Positions 42,732 to 54,969 of a stretch of DNA of 64,000 bases are shown here, one piece after another. The notes below the pieces were generated by a model, which saw only the letters and a list, made by a program, of their open reading frames with translations, did no database searches and was not told where the DNA came from. This DNA is from Selaginella moellendorffii (taxonomy: Eukaryota; Streptophyta; Lycopodiopsida; Selaginellales; Selaginellaceae), in contig NW_003314279.1 of NCBI RefSeq assembly GCF_000143415.4, positions 167,641 through 231,640 of the forward strand, given 5' to 3'. Made by a program: the position numbers and the translations under genes. Within the stretch, counting starts at the first letter, position 1. Every line of letters begins with the position of its first letter.

Positions 42732-45667
42732 ATGGGACGGAAGTCCGAGGCCAGATCGGCCGTGGCGGTGAAGGTATGGGAGATTTTGAGCTTAGAGCGA
42801 GCGGTGTGAGGAGCGATGAAGAATTCGGCGGATTCTGAGGTCCCCCAGTCGCCGCGCTTGAGCTGATCGAGCAAGGAATTCGTTGTGATGTGATCTTCGT
42901 TTTCGGTTTGTAGGAAGGGAATGCGGCACCCGGAGACGAAGATTACGAGCTGCTCTACTCCAAGGATTATGTTGCGATCCATCCGAGCTGGAACGAGAGA
43001 ATCAATGGCCAGCTGCGGCTCATCAAGCAGGGATTCTCAGTTTTCATGGTAATTCTATCATAGAAATCGTGATCCGGGGGTCTAAGCTCTTCTCTCTTTT
43101 TTTTCATGCTTAGTCGTGGATGCCTTCCAGCGATCCAGGAAGGAAACAACGAGGGCCGAGTTTTGAGAGAGGTAAGCCAGTGACTTCTCATACGATGCTC
43201 CTTTAAGTTGACTTTTCTCCCAGATAGAAGTTTGTACACTATCCGGGCTGTTGCTCTGGAAGAGATGAAGTCTATAAGACGGCACACGCCTCCTTTCGGC
43301 TGGCAGTACATCATCGTTGTTTTAAACAGTGGTATGTTACTTCTTCTTCCCTTAGATCTCTGTTGTGACTCATTTACGATGGCTGCAGGACTGGCTTTTC
43401 CGCCCCTGTACTTTCACAATGGCGGTGTCCGTGAGTTTCTGGGAACTTTGCGGGAGTATTCGCAGCTTGGGAGGTTTGTAGACCTGTGTCTCCTTTCTAC
43501 TGCGCACTCAAGTTGTTTGTGCAGGGCTGGTGACGATCCAAATGTGTATCTTGTGAATGACATCCAAGATCCATTGCAGGTTTGCCGTGCTGGTTTTCTT
43601 TGCTACAGTCGTTGATTATGTCTCCTGCAGAAAAGTCTTTCGTCATTGGAACTCGCAGATGTTCCTCGGGCGTCACTCATGCCAATATCCAGAGCCACGA
43701 AAACTGAGATTATGGAGGACAAGCCACAACGCTCAGAAGATGTTTCGACTAGCAATGACAATGTTCAACGACCTCCCAGGCATAGAGATCCGAACTTCTC
43801 TCTTCACGTTCTGGAAAAGTTTTCAATGGTTACAAAGTTCGCCCGTGACACTACCACCCAGCTCATGAATGGTCTAGAAACCTTGAACGTGGAAAACGCG
43901 AAGCGACCTAGCACGCTGACGATGGAAGCTGTGCCGGAGAGGATAGTTTCTTTTCAAGAAGCAGCAGCAACCTCAGAGGTTAGTTTCACTATATTCCACC
44001 TTCATCCTCTATGTGTGGTGCTTCAAGTTTTTAATAGCTGCTTAAGCATATAGTGTTAACTTTCTGCAGCAAGGTGAGAATGGAGAAGCATCCACTAACG
44101 TGGGCAGCTTTGAGCTTGTGGATGGCACTCAGGTACTCGACTTTAACTCTAAATGGTTTTCTAGAAATCCGTCCCTGTCCTGTGTAAAAGTGCCTTGTAT
44201 TCTTCGGTTTCCTAACTTAGTCAATGCATGCAGGAGGATGAGCTGCCAGATATTATGGCGGCAAGAGAACCACCCTTGGGTAAATCGGAGGTATGTTTTA
44301 TAATGTCATTCTTTTCATCCTGTATTCACTAGCTAGGTTCCAGTGGAATTCTTTTCTGGATGGCGAAGGACGTGTTACTGATCCAAACGAGTTGAAGAAG
44401 AGAATCTTTCGAGGAGGAGTAGAACCGTCTATGCGACCTTTGGTAGATATTGATTCCGCATTAGTTTCTCCAGTCGTTTGTTTTATTTCTTTTTGCAGGT
44501 TTGGAAGTTCTTGCTTGAGTTCTTCTCTTTTGATTCAACGTCTAAACAGAGAGATGCTCTGTTAGTGAAGAGAAGAGAAGAATACCGCGTTTTGAAGGCA
44601 CAATGGCAGGTACCAAACGTTCTTTTTTGTTGGTCCTTTTTTCATAGACTTCTCTCTGGTCTCTTAGAGTGTCTCAATTGAGCAGGCAAAGCGGTTCAGC
44701 AAGTTCCGAGAACGCAAGAGTCGCATTGAGAAGGATGTGGTATGTCAATACGAATGGCGTGCAATGTAACCATCTTCTGTTACTCCTTGTATAGGTACGA
44801 ACTGATCGAGCAACAGAATTCTATGGTGGAGACGACAATCCCAACGTCGACATGCTCCGAGATATTCTAATCACCTATTCTTTTTACAACTTTGATCTGG
44901 GCTACTGTCAGGTATGTAAGCACGTAGCACGAGCTGTTAAATAACCCACTGTTTTCTTACAGGGGATGAGCGATCTGCTATCACCAATTCTTTTTGTGAT
45001 GCGAGACGAAGAGGAAGCATTCTGGAGCTTTGCTTCTCTCATGGAACGACTGGGTCCGAATTTCCACCGTGATCAAAATGGCATGCACTCTCAGCTTCTG
45101 GCTCTTTCGAAGGTACTCGCATCCTCTTCTCTCGGGGTTTTAATTTAGTTGTATGTGCAGTTGGTGCAGCTTCTAGATCCCCCACTGCAAGAATACTTCG
45201 GCCAAGTGGAGTGCTTGAACTACTTTTTCTGCTTCCGCTGGATACTGATACAATTCAAGAGGTGAACTTATGGTTTTTCCCGTTTGATCTAGCGTAACGT
45301 TTTCTTGTCCAGGGAGTTCGTGTATGACGACGTCCTGGCGCTCTGGGAGGTGCTTTGGACGAGACACATGTCAGAGCACTTCCACCTCTACATCTGCGTC
45401 GCGCTGCTCAAGCGACACCGGAGGAAGATCATGGACGAGCACATGGTATTCGATACACTGCTCAAGTTCATCAACGAGCTGAGCGGCCACATCAACCTGG
45501 TGTCGACGCTGCACGGCGCGGAAACGCTGTGCAGGCTGGCTGGCGATGCCGGTGCCGCGTGCATACCTCCAGGAACGCCCCCGGCTCTGGCTCGCGACCC
45601 TGGTGCCGCGTGCATCATACCCCCAGGAACGCCCCCAGCTTTACTAGTAGCCCCCGCTCAGTCGTAA
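42732..45667 (+). CDS. TBC-domain Rab GTPase-activating protein (TBC1D15/17-like)
   Basis: Roughly 650 residues over about 13 exons. The N-terminal third (DYVAIHPSWNERINGQLRL, RSLYTIRAVALEEMKSIRRH, GLAFPPLYFHNGGVREFL) matches the Rab-binding N-terminal region of the TBC1D15 group. A Ser/Glu-rich linker follows. The TBC domain begins RIFRGGVEPSMRPLVWKFLL. The arginine finger is in IEKDVVRTDR (IxxDxxR) and the glutamine finger in YCQGMSDLL, so both catalytic residues are present. It continues with FRWILIQFKREF and LWEVLWTRH. The C-terminus carries two copies of a Pro/Ala-rich unit (AACIPPGTPPAL). A gtgg... ctagggttaggg telo-box-like sequence sits near 42691, upstream of ATG 42732. Confidence 0.88.
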
Positions 45668-45787
45668 GTAGCTCGCTTGGCTCGGCTCGGCTCGACGAGA
45701 GATAGATTGCGAGGGAGAAGGGGTATGTAAATACATCGTCCGTCTTATACATGCGTTTTCCTTGTTTTTGTTTCAGCACAGATGTTT

Positions 45788-46881
45788 CTAAACAAGATCG
45801 TTGCATCCAGATTTGTCCCCGTAGCTCCTGGTATCGGTGGGACACTGGCAAGGGAAGCGAAAGAGAGAGCAAGAGTTTTTTTGCGAGAAAGCTTTGGAGC
45901 AACTTACCGTGAATTGCAGCGATGGTGGACACTTTCGGACGACGTCGTAGCAGAGATCGAAGCAGGGGTTGACGACGTAATCCGGCGACGTTCCTCCGTA
46001 TCCCCAGATGAGGTCGGCCTTCATGCCGGCCTTGGGATTGGTGGTGGCGTTCTTCCTGGGTATGCTGAAGTGAAAGGGGTAAGGTATGCATTTGGGGAAC
46101 TGGATCGCACACATCTGGATCAAGGAAAAGAGAATGTGAAGAACACAAGGCTTTCGTTTCCGTTTGTTTTTTTCTTTCTTTACCCAGGTTGTGTATGCCG
46201 CGATGCAATCGTTGCAAGTCCATAGCGTGACGTCGCGGCAGTTCCCCAAAGAGAGAAGATCCTGCCATGGTTTTTCTCATTGTCAATGTCAGAGTTCCGT
46301 GTTTGTTACCTTGAGACGATCGACTTGGCACTTTGCGTAGTTGTCCTCCTTTTTGCCGACGGCCAAGCCGCCCAGTCCAGCGCCAATCTCATTCCTGGTC
46401 TGGTAGGTAATTCCCAGCGGCGAGATCACATCTAAGAGAAGAAGAAGAAGGTGGTAAACGTTTTCTATGGCCCCCATTCGAGAGAGTTACCCACTGTAGC
46501 AAAACCACGTCGGGTCCGTCGCCACGTTGGTCGTCTGGCAGCTCCAATAAGCAGTGTCACAGCTCTCCTGAATCAATCACGAATGAATCAATCCGCCAGG
46601 GAGGGATCCAATCCAAACCAGGACCAGAGAAAAGAATCCAATCCACCTGCGTGTAGTCGTAAATGTAGTCCCCATTGCTATCTGTGACGGGCATAGCGGT
46701 GCACGGCGAGGTCGGACCAGTGCCGCAATCCGGCGAGAGGATCACCTGCGCAAGCTGCGCCTTGGCTAGCCCAAGAAGCGCTGTGTGTAGATAGAATGGT
46801 ATAGATTAGAATCGAGAAGAACCGACAGATTCTCTTACTCGAGAGCCCAGCCAGCAAAATCCAAGCCGCAGTAGCCCCCAT
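45788..46881 (-). CDS. Secreted cysteine-rich protein with Frizzled/Mid1-like domain
   Basis: Six to seven exons assemble into about 240 residues. ATG 46881 (MGATAAWILLAGLS, then LLGLAKAQLAQ after the first intron) is a signal peptide. About 16 cysteines follow, paired in motifs: SPDCGTGPTSPC, ESCDTAYWSCQ, WFCYN, YAKCQVDRL, LGNCRDVTLWTCNDCIAAYT, WMCAIQFPKC, then NPCFDLCYDVVRKCPPSLQF and TCPTD. The order C..Y..W.C....P.C....PC...C..V...CP resembles the cysteine-rich domain shared by Frizzled, fungal Mid1 and animal FAM155/NALF. No transmembrane segment follows, and it ends GCNDLV at 45788. Function in a plant is unknown. It converges on the TBC gene (120 bp between stops). Confidence 0.7.
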
Positions 46882-47097
46882 TGTCCGCGAGGAAGAAGAA
46901 GCGGGGAATGTTTTGAAAGATCAAAGGGCGGTTGACCTAATAAAATTAACGGGTGGATCCTCTGCTACGTGTCCATCTAATTCTATGCCACGTGTCTTTT
47001 ATAGCCGCCGTTTATGGGAAAAAAGAAGGGATTTTACATTGACAAAATCTTGCCTGCCTCGCTGGCCGGCTTGTTTTTTTTTCTTTTACTCTCTGTT

Positions 47098-50000
47098 TCA
47101 CTGCGGCACATCGTTGCCAAATCTTTGAGCGAGGAATGCGTCTAAATCTTTGCCTGCGTTGCCTTGTGCTGGGTCGATTGGATCCGATGGGAGCCCACGG
47201 ATGCAAGCTAGAATGTGGCTCACGTCGCGGTATAGCCTGGAAATAAAAAGACCATCAATCCAAGCGATCCAAGAACTATAATACCACCTTCGGTCTCCTT
47301 GAGGAGTCGATACTTCCAGGCTCGAGAACGTTTCCGTGAGTTGGGTGTGGAATATCAACACCACCCGGCTGAAAGAGAGACATCGAAGGTTAGATAGAAC
47401 AGCCAAAGAGAAAAACTAAAGAGGATGGATACGTAACGAGAAAATGGAGCGAAGGTCGTCCTCGAGCAGTAGCGGCGACAGCACCCTGTGCAAGACTCCG
47501 ACCTCCTTAGTGAGAGTCCGAGCAAACTGGCTGGGCTGTGCGTCTGCGTCGTCGGGAGCGGCTTTGTTCCATCCTTCCACGACCTGTGGTAGAATTCTTA
47601 GATGTACCTGGAGCCTCTCTTTCATGATTTGTACGAGCTTTGTGTGGATCTCTTCCCTGTGGACTTTATAATCCTGCGATAACAAAAAGAGTACTCGTGT
47701 TAGGAGATGAGGAGCCGAGCTCTACCTGAGCAATCCGATCCAGCTCGTTTAGCAACAAGGCCTTTCTCGGGTCCGGAATAAACACAGACAGTACTTTCTT
47801 CATCTCTACACAGAGAAAAACTTAGCGAGAGATTGACAACAGACATTATTGGTACGAACCAGGAATGAGCACGTGAAAAAAAGTGATCGTCTGGCTCGCC
47901 AGTGCCAAATGTTTGGCAGTGATGGATTTCAACCCCGAAACCTGCGTAAAAGAACTTGTCAACCTTGCTTCAATCGATCAAGTAAACTACCTGAAGAGCG
48001 CCAGCTCCCAGTACTAGTTGGCAAGCACGAGAATTAAAGACCTTCAAAATTTCAGCAACACGATGAACCACCTCCGCTGCTAAGGCCGGCAGGGCGTTGC
48101 TCAACTCCACATACTCGGCAATCATTTTCAGAAGAATCAAGCCACTGCAGTTCAAGCAGAAAATTAGCTCGTGTCTACCACATCTTTCCACGTACCTGTT
48201 TACCGTATGGTAGCCTATTTGCCCGATTCGAATCGTCTTTATAGACTTTTCCCGGAGCTTCTTATCCACGGTAGTCACTGTGCTGGAGTCCGTCTCCAAC
48301 TTCTCATCATGTGGCGCAATACTGCCTCCATTTTCAACTGGTTGACACTCACCATTAGCCTCAGAATGACTCTCGGCTTCCCCATTCTCAAGCGAATCGT
48401 CAAAAATAAAAACTTTGTCGACGATTTCTTGAAACTCGTCAGGAATATCAACTGCAACCCACGTTTCTTGATCTAACACCGCGGTGATCTTGGTTATCTG
48501 GAACACATTATAGTGAGACATTTACATTTGTGGAAGTAGCTTACCCGAAGTATGTGCTGAGAATCAACAAAGGACTTGGACTGAGACTGCAGGGTGCCAC
48601 GAATGCTGTATCCCAACCGACCTCCCACCTGAGAAAGGCAAGTTCGCAAGAACTTTACATGCTTCTTCAAAGTTTACCTTTTCAGTAGCAGCGATGAATT
48701 CCTGTGTCACGTCGTGAATGCTTACAAACTCTTGTAACCGTAGCTTTGGATGAACAGGTGCCCGAACACCAAGTAGCTTGACCCAGCGACCATGGGCAGC
48801 ATCGCATGCAGCCCACAGTGCTTCGGTGTTTTCGCGCAACACATCCGCTCTTGAAAGCAAAGGTTAGACGCCAGGCAGATTTCTCAATAAAAAAAGTACC
48901 TGAATTGCTTAGATATACTTGAAAGTTGAACCCCTCTTCCTCTTAAATTAAGAGGATCGCTATCTGTAACAATTTGCGCCAAGGATCCTTGCGGTTCTAC
49001 TTCTTCTGCAGCTTCAGCAGCAGCGACGGCAGCGGCGACGGCAGCGGCACCAGAAGCAAATGCTGCGGCAACAGCTTCGGCGGCAGACGTTCCTTGTAGG
49101 CCGCTTACGATTTGCTCCACTAATTGTCGAATTTTGGCAGCTCTCACCAAGCGCGTCTGTGACGTCCATGTTAGGCAAACGGAAGGCTTAGAACTCCTCC
49201 AACCTGAATGATTTTGAATACTGCGACAAGGAGTTGTACGAAGGCATCCGGAGAAAGACTTCGCAATTTTGCAGCAAGGTTTAGTCCGGAAACTGCCACA
49301 AGAAAATAACTGGAACATCAGATGATGCATGAAGGTTATTTACGTACCATCTATTTCGGTTTGCTTCTCTGTTGCAGGAGAATCACCAGAAGACCGATTC
49401 AAAAGAATTGGAAGGCATTCAGCTACTACGGTTTTGATTGCAGACTTGACATCTGTGGTTAACGTGTCCTTGTAAACCTTCAAAACGGCGGGTAGCTTTG
49501 ACTGCCATCGCACGTAAATCAAACATGAGCTTTTGCCATTAGAAACGATAGAACCTACTGTTCTCAATAGGCCGATTACAAATGGTACAAGCAGCTCGCG
49601 AAGGTTAGTTTCCTCCTCTTCGTTGACTTGCACCTGAGAAAATCGGTAAGCAATTTGACAGACTTCATATCAACAACTCACCTCTACAGACATGCTGTAA
49701 AGCTTGTCTTTCATGTTAAGAGATGAGATAATCACTGAAGAGTCGAGATCTTTGGAGTTATGTATGGCAATTCTTACAAAATCAGCTGCTAGCATGCTGC
49801 CAAAGGAGAAGGTGTGAACGTCAACATCATAACTAACCCTTCAAGACCTTACTTGTTCACAGAATCCGTCGATGCTGCCAGTTGATCTCCCAGATGCCGG
49901 AAGCAATGCATTCCAGCAAGCTCATCGCCTTCCTACACCAAAGAAGTGAAGTCAATCGAAAGTGCTCGATAACCCTGCAGCACATACTCACAAGCAATTG

Positions 50001-50958
50001 TTGCAGCTCGTCTATGACATCCAAGGCACCGCCACAATCTGCAGTAGCAACAAGCTGCTCAATAAGAAAACAAGATTAGACTTGCATTTGTCATCGACGT
50101 CTAAAGGCAAAAGGAGGGAGAGATCCTTACAATTCGTAGCGCAGAGACCGCTTGGTTGACGTAAGTCATGAGCTTCAGCTTGTCGTGCAGCGCTAGAACA
50201 TTCTCCCTTTGCCGGCTGAGTGTGTGAACTTGGGTGGCAGAGCCCACGAGATCGTTCTCCAGCAAACGCACGGTCGACTTGAGCTCTTTCATCTGCTGGC
50301 AGGCTTCCAGCATCCTCTCATTAAGATCCTCGAGCTGCTTCTGGGCCTCGAAGAACGACTCGGACCTGGCAGAGATCTCCTTGACAAGATGAACTTCCAC
50401 CACGTCCAGGTACTGCGTCAGCCTCTCCTGGAGCATTATATTCTGTGGGATGGTCGAGAAGGGACAGGCCGCCTGGAACGTCGATCCCCTCTCCAGCGCA
50501 AAGTCTTCGTCGAAGAACATGTTTGGGATCTCTCGAAGGCAAGCCGCGAGCCCTTCTCCTCCTTTAAGTCCCATTTCCCCGCTGGAAGAAGAAGAAGTGC
50601 TCGGCCCATCCTCCTCGAGAAAGAAATGCTCCTGGACATCCACGAAGCGGCTGTATGGCTCCGAGATGGATTCCACGTACGCCCGGAAATCTGCCTCTGG
50701 GAGGAGGGATTTCGATGCCGGGGGAGCCGCGGCGTCGATGGAAGAGGAAGGATCGGCCGAGAAGATCCAGCTGCTCCACGACGAATCCGAGCCGGAGTGG
50801 TGTGGATTGTTGAGAATGGAGGCGAGGCTCTGGCCGGCGCTGTAAGTGCTGGGATCAAACTCGGGAGTGAGCCTGCTCGAGAATCTCCCATGCGTGGAAA
50901 AGCTCTTGTTGCGCCTGCTGCCACTGCCGCCAAGAGATTTCGGCCGTGGCGACTCCAT
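47098..50958 (-). CDS. VPS54: VPS54, GARP tethering-complex subunit
   Basis: Long multi-exon gene. ATG 50958 starts MESPRPKSLGGSGSRRN, then a Ser-rich region with FDPSTYSAGQSLASILN. The conserved Vps54 N-terminal helices follow: LTQYLDVVEVHLVKEISARS, FFEAQKQLEDLNERM and LKSTVRLLENDLVGSATQV, then LHDKLKLMTYVNQAVSALRI. The middle has an alanine-rich stretch (about 49010-49090). The C-terminal part reads FNIKNLISSKSLV-like helices, SVGIQHSWHP, ELSNALPALAAEVVHRVAEI and finally AFLAQRFGNDVPQ before the stop at 47098. With VPS51-53 it tethers endosome-derived vesicles at the trans-Golgi. Confidence 0.85.
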
Positions 50959-51199
50959 CCCTGGCGGCTTCCTAGCACGAATCCCTCGATCTCGACCTTG
51001 CGGAGGCCGGCGCCTCCATAATATCCTCTAGCTCGGGCATCCAGCCAGAGATCCGCGAATGCGTCGCGGGATCCCGAGCTCCGGTGGAAATTTCGAAAAT
51101 ACGTACTCAATCCAGCGCGGGCGAGTGGTAGATCTGTGAGCGCTCCTCCTCCTTCCCAGGAACCCTAAAACTTTGAAAGCACACACTCTTTGTTATTTA

Positions 51200-52882
51200 C
51201 TATCTATCCACTATGATAAGTCCTCTTTGGTGCTGCGACCTTTGCCTATAGTCGTGTTCTAGCTGCACGAACGCTCTCTCCACCTCCGGGAGAGCTTCGA
51301 ATTTTTGCTGGAGCGTCTGGCCAATCTCGTGAGCGTCACGCAGTGGCATGCTTTCGGGCAATTCGATTCCAACCTGGAAGGAAGAATGAATCGGTGGAAA
51401 CACTGAAAAATCGTTTTTTTTTACCTCCACGAAGTACAAGGCACCAAATGTGTATGCTCGGACGGTGTCAATGTGCTTGATGTCTCTGTGATGATTGAAA
51501 GTTATGTAGGTGAGCTTCTGCTGGATCTCCGGAGGAGCAGCCTTCCCAATCAGCGAAACTGGATTCCATCACGAGAAAAAAAAAAACAAAGATAAGATCT
51601 AAACTTCGTCTTTCAGCTGTAAAAAAATAACACTTACCAGCGTTTTCGATCACAGTTTCGGACCAGTTTACGATCGTGTACACCGCCAAAATGATCGCGC
51701 CGACTGGATCGAGCCACCAGTAGAACTTGTCAGCCAGAACAGCAGCAATCAATCCTACCAAATTGGTGACAACATCAAAGTAGTGATCCTGCAACGCTCC
51801 ATTTCAAAAACAAAAACAACGATAGATGAAAAGTGGATTGATCACCTTCAGGCTAGAGCCGATTACTAGAGTTTTCTTTTGTGGCCTACCATTGCATAAG
51901 CGCGTATGATCTCGTTGTCAAAGGCTCTGCAGTAAAAGAAGAGTGCAAGCTTGACAAGCGTTGCTGTCCCCATTATGACAAGAAGCCACACCCACTGGCT
52001 CTGACTAAGTTGGTTCTCCTCGCTCTTTTCAAACAACTGTTTCACTCCCTCGAGGAAAATCTGTAGACCTGTAAGCTCTGTAAATCATCTCGCATGGGAA
52101 AAACAAAAACTCCAGCCAGAACGTACCAACAGTAGCCATGACCGCGGCGAAGATTATGATCCCCACCGGTTGAACTCGCAGCTTCCCGATCGGATAGTTG
52201 TAAACATCCGTGCTTTGCATCGACCATTGTGTGAACCATAGGATCAAACCGGCGACGAGATCCAAGAGTGAGTCAAGAGTAGATGCTGCGATAGCCAGGG
52301 ACTGTGTCTGGATGGTCGCGTATAGCTGTAAAATGAGGAAACTTTTGATTTCCTCTAAGAAGAAAGAAAAAAGTGTCCAGAGAAATCATACCTTCATGAT
52401 CAGTAAGATCACGTTGGAGATGTTTGAGATGTTGATCGCAAAGCTCTCGTTGCTATGAAGAGTGCCATCGATGCTTTCAGTGCTCTTGGTCGATTTGGAG
52501 ACGTGAAGAAGAGAATCGACCTCCTCAAACATTTCCAGCGCTTCTCTTTGCCTCTTGTTATACTCCCGCACACCTGGTAGAAGGAAGAACATCGAAAAGT
52601 TTTAGCTACCTCAAAGAAAAGAAGAAAAAAAAACCATTGCGCGATACCTTCCGAAATGGGGGCCTCCGTGTCGAGGAATGCGCCCTCCTGGAGCATCTTG
52701 TGACACTTGAACTGCCATTTCCCCGAAATCCTCCGCAGCATGGACATGCTCTCGCGTCGCCGATGCCGCTGCTGCCGCTGCTGCTGCTGCTGCCCAGCGC
52801 TTTCATCCACAATCACGCCGCTAGAGCGCCGCCTCGACGGTTGATCCATGCCCGATTCCGGGAGCAGCGGCGCATTGAGCAT
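51200..52882 (-). CDS. Mn-type cation diffusion facilitator (metal tolerance protein), copy 2
   Basis: Paralogue of 41040-42622 in opposite orientation. ATG 52882 ([16 protein letters not shown]) was chosen because the upstream extension starts with [10 protein letters not shown] is an alternative. The N-terminus holds a Gln/Arg/His-rich run ([13 protein letters not shown]). The core repeats the Mn-CDF marks: [18 protein letters not shown] (DxxxD), [19 protein letters not shown] and [20 protein letters not shown] (DxxxD), then [19 protein letters not shown]. It ends RGLIIVDR at 51200. Predicted Mn2+/H+ antiporter of an internal membrane. It shares a 94-bp promoter with the next gene. Confidence 0.9.
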
Positions 52883-52976
52883 TCTATATTTCACTCCAAG
52901 AACCCTAAAACATAACTACATTTTTTTCCCAGGGCCAAGAACTCTACTAGGACTCTAGGAGCCCTAGGAATTCGTC
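52883..52976. promoter_or_regulatory. 94-bp bidirectional promoter with telo-box-like motif
   Basis: Divergent ATGs at 52882 and 52977. The interval contains aaccctaaaa at 52901-52910. Confidence 0.5.
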
Positions 52977-53833
52977 ATGAGCGGCGCTTCTAGCTCTTGC
53001 CCGCCCTCCGATCGCTCCGGAAATCAAATGTGGGCGCTACAGGTGAATGGGGTAAGGTGCTGGCAGTCTCTCGCATCAATCCGACCAAAATATTTCTTCT
53101 AGGAAATCCCTCGCGCCCCATCTACGCCTGGCTGGGAGCAACTCAAATCATCGCAGGAGAAGCTGGATGGCATAATCAAGAGCAGCACTAGCAGCAGCGG
53201 CAAGAATCTCCGGTGCGTGATGATTTCTTCTTCTTCTTCTTCTTCTTCGTTCACTCTATCAAGTTCGTTTCTATCAGGCCAGAGAATGGTAACTGTCTTT
53301 CTTTCTCTCCTTCACTACATTGAAGTGGTTTTTCTGCTAGAACGCCAAGAAATCCCTGAGGTCGACCTTGATGATGATACTACTCCTGAGGCAAGCTCTT
53401 CCCTTTTTTCATTCTCGTTCTAAATTTTTTAGAGGACACACAGACAAATATCCAGCCGAATTCCAGGCTTCCAACAATCGAGGAACTAAATTCGAGTTTG
53501 CCATACAAGCTTCCATTCTTTGAGGTACGGATTTCGCTTTCCATGTCTTGGTTTTTCTTAATACTTTTGCTATAGAACTCCGAGGTCGATCTGAGGCCAC
53601 TTCTAAAGAATCTTTTGCCAGTGTGGGAGGTCAGCCGTCTTAGAACACAAGGAGAAAAAGTCTCACAGTTTGTTACTCCAGGTTGACGAAGATGATACTC
53701 TCTGGGATCGTGATTCTCTACTTGCAGAGGTTTCTTTTCTTGTTCTACGAAGATTGCCCTCACCAAAGTTTTACAGATTCAACTCAAATTCAATGAAGAA
53801 CGCAGGAAACAACGTAGTGAGAACTCGCATTGA
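52977..53833 (+). CDS. Small multi-exon protein, family not recognised
   Basis: About 160-170 residues in seven to eight short exons. ATG 52977 begins MSGASSSCPPSDRSGNQMWA. Splicing over 60-bp introns gives EIPRAPSTPGWEQLKSSQEK, GIIKSSTSSSGKNLRPEN, an acidic exon EIPEVDLDDDTTPE, SRLPTIEELNSSLPYKLPFF, VDLRPLLKNLLPVWE, DEDDTLWDRDSLLAE and the last exon IQLKFNEERRKQRSENSH with TGA at 53831-53833. Every intron has GT-AG ends, so the model is coherent. No domain is recognised. Several exons are duplicated at 58878-59205. Confidence 0.55.
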
Positions 53834-53867
53834 TAAAGGTGTGTTTTATTTTATATTTCTCTCGAGA

Positions 53868-54895
53868 AACCATGTTGCAAAGAATCAATTGCATGCCTGT
53901 GGATTCAAGCTTGTTGAGTGAAAAGCTCTGGGAACTGAAAGGCCAACTTTTCCGCCATGTCCAACTCCTCGCCATCTGGCACAGCCCAGTCAAACGCATG
54001 GAGCAAGCTTTCGAGCACGAACTGGACCGTGGTAGTCCCAAGCAGAATCCCCGGAGAGCCCCTCCGTCCCGATCCACTTGGAAGCTCTGGCCTTTCACAT
54101 CGATGTCCGGCTGCCGAAGAAACCGCTCGGGATCGAACTTGAGAGGCGATGTTGACGAGCGCTCGAGTTCCTGCTGGTATCACGTATCCCTCCAGCTCGC
54201 AAGCTTGCATGGATTAGTGAGGAATGCTCATGGACCCTGGGGGATGGAGGCGCAATGTTTCCTTGACGATGGCTTGGAGGAAAGTCAGCTTTTGAAGATC
54301 AGTCTCGTCCAGGCCCGGTTTTCTCTTTCAGCTCCTCCTGGTCCCAGCAGCGATCATATCCTACGAAGTTACGAGCATGTCAATCAAGGATTCCCCGATA
54401 CGGGAAGAAGTCAGCCAGAGCGATACTTCCAGACACCGTGAGCGCGTCGAGCTCCTTCAAGAACATGGACATCTTGGTCTTCCGGACTTGCTGGAACATC
54501 GCGACGCGCTTGGCAGTGAGGAGCTCCAGTTCCGGACGCACCTCCAGTGGTGGCCCAGATCATCCCACCTCCTCCATACCCGAAGTTCTCGCTGGCAATC
54601 GTCCTGGGCCTGGAAGAGAAGACGTGATCTAGCGTCTTGAGGAGCTCCATGGCGGCCTCTGGCGGTGGAGATGACGAGCGTATCGTGGATGCCGAGCTTG
54701 AGAAACATGAGGCCGCCATGTCTCTGGGAGAGCTTTTGCAAGGATTGGTTGGGGGAGCTTGCCGAGGAGATGGAGATGGCTGAGGATGGAAGTCCCGGAG
54801 GAGATGGTGGCGATTTGCTACCGCTGCCTCGGTTACCACTGACAAGCTTAAGGAAGATGAGAGCAATGAAAGACGCAAAAACAATCCAAAGGAAC
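53868..54895 (-). pseudogene. CYP71-clan cytochrome P450 pseudogene
   Basis: A broken relative of the P450 at 59232-60748. The start codon has become AAG (near 54893), and the first exon has frameshifts (QKLSQRHGGLMFLKLGIHDT continues in another frame as SSRPRTIASENFGYGGGG). About 190 bp between the WR..R helix region and the LADFFPY motif are deleted, as is the I-helix exon. Around the heme site the reading frame breaks ([20 protein letters not shown]). It ends near 53868. It cannot make an active enzyme. Confidence 0.85.
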
Positions 54896-54969
54896 TCCTT
54901 CCAGGCACACTGGAAGTATGAACTTCGACTTGTATGTGCATTGCTATGTGTTGTGGTGGGCTAAGCAAG

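Noticed and set aside
50209-51021. 270-codon frame antisense to the VPS54 first exon
   Set aside because: The sense strand encodes conserved VPS54 helices; the antisense frame has no recognisable content.
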